Made by a program: the position numbers and the translations under genes
In this document: positions 8,974 to 16,766 of the stretch, piece by piece
Numbering within the stretch: position 1 is the first letter of the stretch
Layout of the letters: every line of letters starts with the position of its first letter
The notes under the pieces: generated by a model
The model's database searches: none
Told to the model about the DNA's origin: nothing
The model's input: only the letters and a program-made list of their open reading frames with translations
Origin: Rhodospirillaceae bacterium
Lineage (GTDB): Bacteria > Pseudomonadota > Alphaproteobacteria > GCA-2731375
Assembly: GCA_018701215.1 (NCBI GenBank)
Contig: JABIWH010000008.1
Location: forward strand, 1 to 61,564
DNA length: 61,564 nt
Direction of reading: 5' to 3'

Positions 8974-10148
8974 CGATCAATCTCACCAAACACAATATCT
9001 AGGCTGCCGATAACGGCCACGGAATCGGCCAGCAAATGACCTTTGCATAGATGATCCAAGGCTGCCAGATGGACATATCCCGGCGAGCGGATCTTGCAGC
9101 GATAGGGCATGTTGGAGCCGTCGGACACCAAATAAACGCCAAACTCGCCCTTGGGCGCCTCGATCGCCGTATAGGTCTCGCCGGGCGGCACCTTGAAACC
9201 TTCGGTATAAAGCTTGAAGTGATGGATCAAGGCTTCCATGGATTGCTTCATTTCGCCACGGGCCGGTGCAACGACCTTTCGATCCGTGCTGGCAACGGGG
9301 CCGTCGGGCAGGGTTTCAATGACCTGCCTGATAATCCGAACCGATTGGCGCATTTCCTCGACCCGGCAGAGGTAGCGGTCGTAACAGTCGCCATTCTTGC
9401 CCACGGGAATATCAAAATCGTATTTCTCATAGCCGTCATAGGGCTGTGATTTACGCAGGTCCCACGGCAGCCCGGTACAACGCAGCATGACACCGGAAAA
9501 ACCCCAGTCCATGGCTTCGTCCGGGCTGATCACCGAGATATCGATATTGCGCTGCTTGAAGATACGGTTTTCCGTCAACAAGGTTTCCATATCATCAAGA
9601 TACTTGAGCAGTTCGTCCATGTATGCGTCGATATCCGCCGGCATGCCCGCCGGCATGTCCTGGTGCACCCCGCCAACCCGGAAATAGTTGGCATGCATGC
9701 GCGCGCCGCAAACGCCCTCATAAAACTCCATCATCCGCTCGCGCTCTTCATAGCCCCAAAGCGCCGGCGTCACGGCACCAACGTCCATGGCATGAGAGGT
9801 CACGTTCAGAATATGATTCATGATGCGGGTGATTTCCGAGAACAGCACCCGAACCGCCTGGCCACGGGCCGGCACTTCCAAACCCAGCAGCTTTTCAATG
9901 GCCAGCACATAAGCGTGCTCCATTGACATGGGCGAGACATAGTCCAGGCGGTCAAAGTAGGGGATCGCCTGTTGATAGGTTTTGTATTCGATTAGCTTTT
10001 CCGTGCCGCGGTGCAGCAGGCCGATGTGCGGATCACAACGGTCTATGACTTCGCCGTCCAGTTCCATCACCAGACGCAGCACCCCATGGGCCGCCGGATG
10101 CTGGGGCCCGAAATTCAGGGTCATATTCTTGATATCGACTTCAGCCAT
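8970..10148 (-). CDS. nuoD: NADH-quinone oxidoreductase subunit D
   Basis: NuoD is the 49-kDa-type subunit that lines the quinone pocket and descends from the [NiFe]-hydrogenase large subunit. It is 392 aa, separate from NuoC as in alphaproteobacteria. The N-terminus NFGPQHPAAHGVLRLVMEL carries the conserved quinone-site histidine, followed by GLLHRGTEKLIEYKTY. The end, LDIVFGEIDR, is the canonical C-terminus. The start codon overlaps the nuoC stop by one base. Confidence 0.97.
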   Translation of the reverse strand: MAEVDIKNMTLNFGPQHPAAHGVLRLVMELDGEVIDRCDPHIGLLHRGTEKLIEYKTYQQAIPYFDRLDYVSPMSMEHAYVLAIEKLLGLEVPARGQAVRVLFSEITRIMNHILNVTSHAMDVGAVTPALWGYEERERMMEFYEGVCGARMHANYFRVGGVHQDMPAGMPADIDAYMDELLKYLDDMETLLTENRIFKQRNIDISVISPDEAMDWGFSGVMLRCTGLPWDLRKSQPYDGYEKYDFDIPVGKNGDCYDRYLCRVEEMRQSVRIIRQVIETLPDGPVASTDRKVVAPARGEMKQSMEALIHHFKLYTEGFKVPPGETYTAIEAPKGEFGVYLVSDGSNMPYRCKIRSPGYVHLAALDHLCKGHLLADSVAVIGSLDIVFGEIDR

Positions 10149-10777
10149 TAGTTAGGCTCCTGCCCGTCTGCTTTTTCGTCGCCGGGCAAAACGGTGGGCA
10201 CGGCGGCCGCGCCCTCCCAAGGCGAGAGGAAATCAAATTTGCGGAATTCCTGGGGCAGCTTGACCGGATCGTAGACCACCCGCTTGCGCTCGTCGTCATA
10301 GCGCACCTCGACAAAGCCGGTCAGCGGGAAATCCTTGCGCAGGGGATGCCCTTCAAAACCATAGTCGGTCAGCAGTCGGCGCAGATCCGGGTGACCATCG
10401 AACATCACGCCGTACATGTCCCAGACCTCCCGCTCGAACCAATTGGCGGAATTATGCAGGCCGGTGATTGAGGGCACGGGGGTTTGGTCATCGGCCTCGA
10501 CCTTGACCCGGACGCGCTGGTTATGGACCATGCTCAGGAAATTGTAGATCACCTCGAAACGTTTTGGGCGTTCGGGAAAATCGGCGCCGCAAATATCCAC
10601 CATCACCTTGAACAGACATTGTGGATCATCGCGCAGGAACGTCACGACCTTGATAATCTGCTCTGCCCTGGCCGTGATCATCAACTCGCCATGGGCCACG
10701 GAGGCCTCGATGACCTGATCCGCCAATACAGCCGCGATATGCTGACCTAAATCCTGCAATGCGCCGTCGTCCGCCAT
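10148..10777 (-). CDS. nuoC: NADH-quinone oxidoreductase subunit C
   Basis: This 30-kDa-type peripheral subunit supports NuoD and NuoB. The protein is 209 aa. The family signature ANWFEREVWDMYGVMFDGHP is present at about residues 112-131, followed by RRLLTDYGFEGHPLRKDFPL. The C-terminal tail of about 20 residues is acidic and unconserved. It is separated from nuoB by 80 bases, the longest gap in this part of the operon; no hairpin stood out there. Confidence 0.96.
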   Translation of the reverse strand: MADDGALQDLGQHIAAVLADQVIEASVAHGELMITARAEQIIKVVTFLRDDPQCLFKVMVDICGADFPERPKRFEVIYNFLSMVHNQRVRVKVEADDQTPVPSITGLHNSANWFEREVWDMYGVMFDGHPDLRRLLTDYGFEGHPLRKDFPLTGFVEVRYDDERKRVVYDPVKLPQEFRKFDFLSPWEGAAAVPTVLPGDEKADGQEPN

Positions 10778-10857
10778 ATCTTTGTCCGCTCTCGTCCCAG
10801 TCGCCGTTACTATATCTTCGTTACTGTCGTCTAATGCCGTCGTTCGTTATCAAGCGT

Positions 10858-11418
10858 CTATCGCAAAAATGTTCCGGTCCGGCGGATTTTCTTCTGCAAT
10901 TGCAGAATACCGTAGACCAGCGCCTCCGCCGTCGGTGGGCAACCCGGGACATAGATATCGACCGGAATGATTCGGTCACAGCCACGCACCACGGAATAGG
11001 AATAATGGTAGTAGCCACCGCCATTGGCACAGCTGCCCATGGAAATGACATAACGCGGCTCCGGCATCTGGTCATAGACCTTGCGCAGGGCGGGCGCCAT
11101 TTTGTTGGTCAAGGTGCCCGCCACGATGATCACATCGGATTGCCTTGGTGAGGCGCGGGGCACCACGCCCATGCGGTCCAGATCATAGCGGGGCATATAG
11201 GCGTGGATCATCTCTACCGCGCAACAGGCCAGACCAAAGGTCATGGGCCAGAGCGAGCCGGTACGGGCCCAGTTAACCACCTTGTCCAATTGTGCGGTGA
11301 CGAAACCACGATCCGCCAGTTCATCGGAAAATTCCGCGAAAGACGGGTTTTGGCCCTCAACCACAAGGCCGGTTTGAGAAGACCCCGGTGTGGCCATGCC
11401 GGATTCGTTTATTCCCAT
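10858..11418 (-). CDS. nuoB: NADH-quinone oxidoreductase subunit B (cluster N2)
   Basis: NuoB holds the terminal cluster N2 that reduces quinone. The tandem-cysteine motif FGLACCAVEMIH, GSCANGGGYYHY and YVPGCPPTAEAL supply the four ligands. I chose the ATG at 11418 (186 aa, MGINESG...). It overlaps the nuoA stop by 10 bases and has an AAGG about 9 bases upstream. A GTG at 11439 and an ATG at 11397 are alternatives; the extra N-terminal residues are not conserved and do not change the function call. Confidence 0.95.
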   Translation of the reverse strand: MGINESGMATPGSSQTGLVVEGQNPSFAEFSDELADRGFVTAQLDKVVNWARTGSLWPMTFGLACCAVEMIHAYMPRYDLDRMGVVPRASPRQSDVIIVAGTLTNKMAPALRKVYDQMPEPRYVISMGSCANGGGYYHYSYSVVRGCDRIIPVDIYVPGCPPTAEALVYGILQLQKKIRRTGTFLR

Positions 11419-11774
11419 TCCAGCGCGCCTTTTTTCCACTCATAAATGAAGCCGATGGTCAGGATGCCCAGGAAAATCATCATGGACCAAAAGCCCAGCA
11501 AGCCGATTTTTCCAAGCGAGACCGCCCAGGGAAACAGGAACGCGACTTCCAGATCGAAAATGATAAAAAGAATGGCGACGAGGTAGAACCGCACATCAAA
11601 GCGGCCACGCGCGTCATCGAAAGCTTCGAACCCGCATTCATAGGCCGACAGCTTTTCAGCGTCGGGGTGACTGGGCACAACCACCATTGAAGCAATCACA
11701 ATAACCACCGCAAGACCTACGGCCACGGCTAAAAACATCAGGATCGGCAGGTATTCTCTTAAAAGATCATCCAC
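11409..11774 (-). CDS. nuoA: NADH-quinone oxidoreductase subunit A, GTG start
   Basis: NuoA is a three-helix membrane subunit near the NuoH quinone chamber. The 121-aa protein begins (M)DDLLREYLPILMFLAVAVG, contains LSAYECGFEAFDDARGRFDV with the conserved Cys loop, and ends IGFIYEWKKGALEWE. The start is a GTG at 11772-11774 preceded 9 bases upstream by a perfect AGGAGG. A longer frame reaching 11903 adds non-conserved residues and would run through the predicted promoter, so it was rejected. First gene of the operon. Confidence 0.93.
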   Translation of the reverse strand: MDDLLREYLPILMFLAVAVGLAVVIVIASMVVVPSHPDAEKLSAYECGFEAFDDARGRFDVRFYLVAILFIIFDLEVAFLFPWAVSLGKIGLLGFWSMMIFLGILTIGFIYEWKKGALEWE

Positions 11775-11828
11775 GGCTGAAAGCCTCCTAAGCGTCTCCG
11801 GCGATACTGTTGCCGCGAGGCACCCAAC

Positions 11829-11857
11829 CCTATAACGGCTTCTCTCCCCGGCTGCAA
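11829..11857 (-). promoter_or_regulatory. predicted sigma-70-type promoter of the nuo operon
   Basis: On the minus strand, TTGCAG (-35, 11852-11857) and TATAGG (-10, 11829-11834) are separated by exactly 17 bases. Predicted initiation near 11822 would leave a leader of about 48 bases before the nuoA GTG. The fit to alphaproteobacterial housekeeping promoters is good; no experimental support is available. Confidence 0.55.
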
Positions 11858-11999
11858 TGGCGCGGAGGGGTTTTCTGTGCCAATTGGTGCAATTGCTGAC
11901 CAAAGGCGAATATGTCGCAGGTTTCCTGAGCCGTTAATTGGCGTTGGAAATAGAGAAATCCCCAACGATTCTAGATAGCTTTTAAGGGTATTTGGAGGG

Positions 12000-12012
12000 A
12001 AAAAAGGCTTCG
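12000..12012 (-). terminator. tRNA-Asp trailer and U-tract
   Basis: Directly after the tRNA CCA end, the minus strand reads CGAAGCC and then six T. The trailer bases, with the last CA of CCA, are complementary to the 8 bases just before the tRNA (12090-12097). The mature tRNA fold, closed by this extra stem, could therefore serve as the terminator hairpin ahead of the U-tract. Inferred from sequence only. Confidence 0.5.
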
Positions 12013-12089
12013 TGGCGGGAGTGACGGGACTCGAACCCGCGACCTCTGGCGTGACAGGCCAGCGCTCTAACCAGCTGAGCTACACCCCC
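12013..12089 (-). tRNA. tRNA-Asp (anticodon GTC)
   Basis: A 77-base minus-strand cloverleaf. The acceptor stem GGGGGTG pairs with CACTCCC with one G-T wobble. The D-arm starts GCTCAGCTGG. The anticodon stem CTGGC/GCCAG encloses the loop CTGTCAC, giving anticodon GTC. The T-arm is GCGGGTTCGAGTCCCGT, and CCA is encoded. It lies between nuoA and a secreted-protein gene and has its own promoter. Confidence 0.97.
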
Positions 12090-12104
12090 CACGAAGCGGG
12101 CACC

Positions 12105-12133
12105 ATGTACCTCCCCGCCAGCCTCAGTGTCAA
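12105..12133 (-). promoter_or_regulatory. predicted tRNA-Asp promoter
   Basis: A perfect -35 TTGACA (12128-12133, minus strand) sits 17 bases before a weak -10 GTACAT (12105-12110). Initiation would fall near 12098, leaving a leader of about 8 bases, GCTTCGTG, which is exactly the segment complementary to the tRNA trailer. The weak -10 is the main doubt. Confidence 0.45.
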
Positions 12134-12214
12134 GTCCAGTGTGCCCGGGAATCGGAGGGTAGCGGGCCTATTTTCCAACAACTGGCGATAACCCGGTTGT
12201 TGCCTAGCTACCAC

Positions 12215-12637
12215 TCAGCTTTTGGGCTTCGCCGGTTTGCTCCGTTTCTGGGGCTTTTGCGGCTTTCGGCAACTTTCGAACATGGCGAAGGGGAACAATT
12301 TCGCCGCCGGTTCGTGCCAGCGCTCCGGATTTTCCTGCAGCCACTTGGAGAACATGGCCGTCAATTGCTGGGCCTGGCGCCCATAGACGCAGGGCACCAG
12401 CCATTTCATGCGCTCGAAACCGGCGACATAGCTCCAATTGTAGGCATCATTAACGCCGGTGACATAAACCTCGCGGTCATACTCCGCCAATTCAAGATAA
12501 TCCTGACCGCTGAGCAATTGCCACGATCGGCCCGAGCCGGGGGTCTGGGCAGGTTCGGCCGCGGCCATGGGTACGGGCGCCAATCGCACCAGCAGAGCCA
12601 GGGCCGTTATCACTATTAATATGGTAAGCGCGCGCAT
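12215..12637 (-). CDS. secreted Rap1a/Tai-like domain protein
   Basis: A 140-aa protein with an N-terminal hydrophobic signal sequence (residues about 3-26, ending PVPMAAAEP) and a basic, proline-rich tail (RKPQKPQKRSKPAKPKS). The core reads YVTGVNDAYNW, CVYGRQAQQLTAMFSKWL and ENPERWHEPAAKLF, then a late cysteine. This pattern (G.xDA, Cys, V/F.KWL..NPE..H.PA, Cys) resembles the Rap1a/Tai domain found in immunity and other small periplasmic proteins. No partner toxin is nearby, so a toxin-immunity role is not supported. The family call is from memory of the pattern; the function is unknown. Confidence 0.6.
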   Translation of the reverse strand: MRALTILIVITALALLVRLAPVPMAAAEPAQTPGSGRSWQLLSGQDYLELAEYDREVYVTGVNDAYNWSYVAGFERMKWLVPCVYGRQAQQLTAMFSKWLQENPERWHEPAAKLFPFAMFESCRKPQKPQKRSKPAKPKS

Positions 12638-12715
12638 CGCCCCGAATCCTACTTCTCATTGCCGCACTTGTCGCGCCATAAAGATAATAGTGTCCGGGGC
12701 GACGGATCGCGTTGA

Positions 12716-12946
12716 TCAGACGGAGAGGTCGACGTTTTGACCAGTATCCGAATCTACAGCCGATTTTCTTGGCTGCTCCTCTTCACCGTCCTTGGGGGCA
12801 ACCGCCACCTTCAAGGATTCCGCCTCGAGCGAGGCTTCTTTACCACCGCTTTCCTCGGACTTCTCGACCGTACGTGATGCTTTCGCGTCAACCGGTCGAA
12901 TTTTGTCGCTGACTTGCGTCGACGACGGCGAAAGGTTGAGTTCCAT
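12716..12946 (-). CDS. small charged hypothetical protein
   Basis: A 76-aa frame, MELNLSPSSTQVSDKIRPVD... to ...TGQNVDLSV, preceded by a strong ribosome site (AAAGGAG, 7 bases before ATG), which is the main reason to believe it. It is hydrophilic, rich in Glu, Lys and Ser, with no membrane segment, signal or cysteine, and is probably disordered. I do not recognise the family. Short low-complexity proteins of this look occur near flagellar or stress genes, but nothing here supports that. Confidence 0.55.
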   Translation of the reverse strand: MELNLSPSSTQVSDKIRPVDAKASRTVEKSEESGGKEASLEAESLKVAVAPKDGEEEQPRKSAVDSDTGQNVDLSV

Positions 12947-13274
12947 TCTGCACTCCTTTCGGCAGCTCCGCTATCCAATCCGCCGGGATTGACGGTTGGA
13001 CCGGTAGCTTTGCGTCCCGCCGTTACCGGCGGTTTGCCGTTGCAAACCCCAGCATGAACACATGCACAGGTCCGCACCTTGGAAGTTATCCACAAGAAGT
13101 TAAAAATTCGTTGTAAGGAGGCCGCTAATTCATAGTCCCCCACATGCGTCCCCACCGTGCCGTACCCGACAATTGGCGCATGCATAAGTTCGCCTTAGGG
13201 TTTTTTATATTCGATCTTAGAAACGTTTTAATCTATCCAGCTTTTCAATTAATGCCATCTAAATTCGATTTTTC
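12947..13274. other. intergenic region between small ORF and nap operon
   Basis: About 330 bases without a convincing gene, AT-rich from 13190 on, as expected upstream of a regulated operon. It contains one isolated TTATCCACA (13086-13094), which matches a DnaA box but has no companions, and an AAGGAGG-like string near 13116 that is not followed by a start codon. No RNA gene was recognised. Confidence 0.5.
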
Positions 13275-13288
13275 TTGACAATCGTCAA
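13275..13288 (+). promoter_or_regulatory. FNR/FixK/DNR-type operator upstream of nap
   Basis: TTGACAATCGTCAA is a perfect inverted repeat (TTGAC-N4-GTCAA), extended to CTTGAC...GTCAAG with the flanking bases. This matches sites of the CRP/FNR-family anaerobic regulators FNR, FixK, DNR and NnrR. With activation centred at -41.5, initiation would fall near 13323, 26 bases before the chosen napF ATG. Which regulator binds cannot be told from the site, and none is encoded in the window. Confidence 0.75.
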
Positions 13289-13348
13289 GGCAGCCCACCG
13301 GGCAAGGTGACAATTTCCCTGCATGGTTCGTTTAGTAGGTCAAGTATC

Positions 13349-13879
13349 ATGGTTTCGACCATCTCCAGAGCCGGTTTTCTAAGAGGACAATTCCAGCCCC
13401 AGGGCACAGCTTTACGCCCCCCTTGGGCAATCCCCGAAACTGACTTCACAGAGCAATGCAGCCGCACCCTGGATTGCGCCGCCGCCTGCCCGGAAGACAT
13501 CATCGTCAAAGGGCGCAGCGGATTTCCGGAAATCTCATTTACGGGCGGCGAATGTACTTTTTGTGGCGAATGCGTCGCCGCTTGTAGGACCAACGCCCTC
13601 GGTCCACTGCTTGATAGGAATGGCCGGAAGCTGCCGCCCTGGAACCTGGAGCCAAGCATTTCCAGCGCCTGCCTGTCCACCAACGGCATCGTCTGCCGGG
13701 TCTGCCCGGAAAAATGCGACGCCCGCGCGATCCGCTTCGAGCATCCCGCCGGACACGGCAAGCCCGCTATTGATCCAGACGCCTGCACCGGTTGCGGCGC
13801 CTGCATCGCGCCCTGTCCGGTCGGCGCGATCACCCTATCACCTCGTCAACGAGATAACCTGCAAACTGGGGCAGCATGA
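13349..13879 (+). CDS. napF: NapF ferredoxin-type protein, atypical first Fe-S motif
   Basis: NapF is a cytoplasmic ferredoxin-like accessory protein needed for NapA maturation. The start at ATG 13349 gives 176 aa beginning MVSTISRAGFLRGQF, like known NapF. A GTG at 13307 is rejected because it lies upstream of the predicted transcription start. Four cysteine clusters follow. The second (CTFCGECVAAC), third (CLSTNGIVCRVCPEKC) and fourth (CTGCGACIAPC) are intact. The first reads CSRTLDCAAAC, where the second ligand position (residue 40) is Thr instead of Cys. It overlaps napD by 4 bases. Confidence 0.92.
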   Translation: MVSTISRAGFLRGQFQPQGTALRPPWAIPETDFTEQCSRTLDCAAACPEDIIVKGRSGFPEISFTGGECTFCGECVAACRTNALGPLLDRNGRKLPPWNLEPSISSACLSTNGIVCRVCPEKCDARAIRFEHPAGHGKPAIDPDACTGCGACIAPCPVGAITLSPRQRDNLQTGAA

Positions 13880-14172
13880 CCATGCCAACAAAATCCGAAG
13901 CACAATCCGAATTCAACATCTGCGGCGTTTTCGTTCAGACCACGCCCGACCGCCTGAGCCATGTCGAGCGCACACTCGCCGACACACCGGGCATTGATAT
14001 TCACCAGACCGAAGAGGACGGCCGCATGGTCGTCACCATTGAAGATACACCGGACAAATACGCCAGTGAAACGCTGACGGATCTGCGTTCGGTGGACGGG
14101 GTGCTGTCGGCATCTCTCGTTTATCACCATTGCGATACCGAATCCAAAATGTTGGAGGACATTACATCATGA
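13876..14172 (+). CDS. napD: NapD, Tat proofreading chaperone of NapA
   Basis: NapD binds the twin-arginine signal of NapA and delays export until the cofactor is inserted. The 98-aa protein has a ferredoxin-like beta-alpha-beta fold pattern: FNICGVFVQTTPDRLSHVER near the start and GRMVVTIEDT in the middle, ending SASLVYHHCDTE, all typical of NapD. It overlaps napF by 4 bases and napA by 4 bases (ATGA), consistent with coupled synthesis with its client. Confidence 0.94.
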   Translation: MTMPTKSEAQSEFNICGVFVQTTPDRLSHVERTLADTPGIDIHQTEEDGRMVVTIEDTPDKYASETLTDLRSVDGVLSASLVYHHCDTESKMLEDITS

Positions 14173-16685
14173 AGATGAACAGACGCGATTTCGTGAAAAC
14201 CAATGCGGCCGCCGCGACCGCCGTGGCCGCCGGGATGACCCTGCCCGCCACATTGAAAGAGGCCAAGGCCGCTGATGATGGCATCCGCTGGGACAAGGGC
14301 GCCTGCCGCTTTTGCGGCACCGGCTGCGGCGTGCTGGTCGGCACCAAGGATGGCCGCGTGGTGGCCACCCAGGGTGACCCGGACGCACCAGTCAACAAGG
14401 GCCTGAACTGCATCAAGGGCTATTTCCTGTCCAAGATCATGTACGGCAAGGACCGCTTGACCAAACCGCTGTTGCGCGGCGCGGGCGGCAAGTTCGACAA
14501 GAGCTCGAACGAGTTTTCGGAAATATCCTGGGATCAGGCGTTCGATATCATGGCCGAAAAATTCAAGGCCGCGATTGATCCCCAAGACCCAAAAGGCGCC
14601 ACCAAGGTCGGCATGTTTGGTTCCGGCCAGTGGACGGTATGGGAAGGCTATGCCGCCTCCAAGTTGATGAAGGCCGGCCTACGCTCCAACAACATCGATC
14701 CAAATGCCCGGCACTGTATGGCATCCGCCGTGGGTGCCTTCATGCGCGGCTTTGGCATTGACGAGCCCATGGGCTGTTATGACGATCTGGAGCACGCCGA
14801 CGCCTTCGTGCTGTGGGGCGCCAACATGGCAGAGATGCATCCGATCCTGTGGTCCCGGTTGACCAACACCCGCCTGACCAAAAAGGGTTCGGAAGTGCAT
14901 GTGCTGTCAACATTCGAGCATCGTTGTTTCGAGCTGGCGGACAACGGCATGATCTTTACGCCGCAAACCGATCTGGCGATCCTGAACTACATCGCCAACT
15001 ACATCATCGAGACCAAGGCCTATGACAAAGACTTCCTCGACAAGCACGTCAACATCACCAAGACCGTGACCGACATCGGCTATGGCCTGCGGCCCAATCA
15101 CCCGCTGGAAAAGAAGAAAACCGGCAAGGGCGGCAAGCTGACCAAGATCGCCTTCGCGGACTACGCCAAAGCGGTCAGCAAATACACCCTGGACTACGCC
15201 TCTGAAATATCCGGCGTGCCCAAGGACAAGTTGCTGAAACTGGCCAAGCTGTATGCCGATCCCAAAAAGAAGGTCACCTCTTATTGGACCATGGGCTTCA
15301 ACCAGCATACCCGCGGCGTCTGGGTCAACGGCCTGATGTATAACGTGCATCTGTTGATGGGCAAGATTTCTGAACCCGGCAACAGCCCCTTCTCGTTGAC
15401 CGGACAGCCGTCGGCCTGCGGTACGGCGCGCGAGGTCGGCACATTCGCCCATCGTCTGCCCGCCGATCTGGTGGTCAAGAACGCCAAACACCGGGCGGCG
15501 GCGGAAAAGATCTGGAAAATTCCCCCGGGCGTAATTCCGCCCAAACCGGGTTACCACGCGGTGTTGCAAAACCGCATGCTTAAGGATGGCAAGCTCAACG
15601 CCTATTGGGTGATGTGCAACAACAACATGCAGGCAGCAGCCAACATGAACGAGGAAGGGCTGCCGGGTTACCGCAACCCGAAGAACTTCATCGTCGTCTC
15701 GGATCCCTATTTCACCGTTACCGCGCAAGCCTCCGACCTGGTTCTGCCCACCTCCATGTGGATGGAAAAAGAAGGCGCCTACGGTAATGCCGAACGCCGC
15801 ACCCAGTTCTGGCGACAGCAGGTGAAAGGACCGGGCGAGTCAAAGTCCGATCTGTGGCAGTTGGTGGAATTCTCCAAACGCTTCACCCTGGCGGAAGTTT
15901 GGGCCAAGGACGTGATCGCGAAAAGCGGCTACGCGGCGGACAAATCGCTCTATGAGGTGTTGTTCAAGAACGGTCAGGTCGACAAGTTCCCCGCCGACCC
16001 GGTCAAGGACGCTGCCGGAAATGTCTATGACAATGATGAATCCGCGGATTTCGGGTTCTATCTGCAAAAGGGCATTTTCGAAGAGTACCGGCGCTTCCAG
16101 TTCGAAGGTCCGAAAAAGGGCCACGAAATGGCCGAGTTCGATGCCTATCACAATGCCCGCGGCCTGCGTTGGCCGGTCATCGACGGCAAAGAGACCTTGT
16201 GGCGGTTCCGGGAAGGTTATGACCCGCACGTGCCGAAAGGTGCCGGCGTGCAGTTCTATGGCAAGCCTGACGGCAAGGCGAATATCATCTTCGCGCCATA
16301 CGAACCCGCTGCCGAAAGCCCGGACAAGGAGTATGATCTGTGGCTATCGACGGGCCGTGTGCTGGAGCATTGGCATTCAGGCTCAATGACCCGGCGGGTG
16401 CCTGAGCTGTACCGGGCGTTTCCCAACGCCAAGATCTATATGCATCCCGATGACGCCAAGACTCGTGGCCTTAAACGGGGTCAGGAGGTCAAGGTACAGA
16501 CGCGGCGCGGCGAGGTGCTGACCCGGGTCGAGACCCGGGGCCGCAACAAACCACTTATGGGCCTAATCTTCATGCCCTGGTTTGATGCCTCGCAGCTGGT
16601 CAATAAACTGACCCTGGACGCAACGGATCCGCTTTCAAAAGAGACGGATTTCAAGAAGTGCGCCTGCCGGGTGGTTAATGCCTAG
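14169..16685 (+). CDS. napA: periplasmic nitrate reductase catalytic subunit
   Basis: NapA reduces nitrate to nitrite in the periplasm with Mo-bis-MGD and one [4Fe-4S] cluster. The start at ATG 14169, with GGAGG 10 bases upstream, gives 838 aa. A longer frame from 14130 only adds residues ahead of the Tat signal. The signal is NRRDFVK followed by an alanine-rich hydrophobic stretch. Cluster ligands are C46, C49, C53 and C81; the Mo-ligating cysteine is C183 in ARHCMASAV. The length is normal and no substitutions at key sites were seen. Confidence 0.97.
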   Translation: MKMNRRDFVKTNAAAATAVAAGMTLPATLKEAKAADDGIRWDKGACRFCGTGCGVLVGTKDGRVVATQGDPDAPVNKGLNCIKGYFLSKIMYGKDRLTKPLLRGAGGKFDKSSNEFSEISWDQAFDIMAEKFKAAIDPQDPKGATKVGMFGSGQWTVWEGYAASKLMKAGLRSNNIDPNARHCMASAVGAFMRGFGIDEPMGCYDDLEHADAFVLWGANMAEMHPILWSRLTNTRLTKKGSEVHVLSTFEHRCFELADNGMIFTPQTDLAILNYIANYIIETKAYDKDFLDKHVNITKTVTDIGYGLRPNHPLEKKKTGKGGKLTKIAFADYAKAVSKYTLDYASEISGVPKDKLLKLAKLYADPKKKVTSYWTMGFNQHTRGVWVNGLMYNVHLLMGKISEPGNSPFSLTGQPSACGTAREVGTFAHRLPADLVVKNAKHRAAAEKIWKIPPGVIPPKPGYHAVLQNRMLKDGKLNAYWVMCNNNMQAAANMNEEGLPGYRNPKNFIVVSDPYFTVTAQASDLVLPTSMWMEKEGAYGNAERRTQFWRQQVKGPGESKSDLWQLVEFSKRFTLAEVWAKDVIAKSGYAADKSLYEVLFKNGQVDKFPADPVKDAAGNVYDNDESADFGFYLQKGIFEEYRRFQFEGPKKGHEMAEFDAYHNARGLRWPVIDGKETLWRFREGYDPHVPKGAGVQFYGKPDGKANIIFAPYEPAAESPDKEYDLWLSTGRVLEHWHSGSMTRRVPELYRAFPNAKIYMHPDDAKTRGLKRGQEVKVQTRRGEVLTRVETRGRNKPLMGLIFMPWFDASQLVNKLTLDATDPLSKETDFKKCACRVVNA

Positions 16686-16766
16686 CGGTAAACTGTTCGG
16701 GCGGCCGGCGGTTCCGCCGCCGGCCGCCGGAGCAAATCCCGAATTCGCAAGCACGGATGAATTCCA

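Noticed and set aside
11775..11903. N-terminal extension of nuoA to ATG 11903
   Set aside because: It runs through the predicted promoter; the extra residues are unlike NuoA, and the GTG has a perfect ribosome site.
13086..13094. Perfect DnaA-box sequence TTATCCACA
   Set aside because: Single copy without iterons or replication genes; expected by chance at about this frequency.
13307..13348. GTG start for napF
   Set aside because: Lies before the predicted transcription start, has no ribosome site, and the added residues do not resemble NapF.
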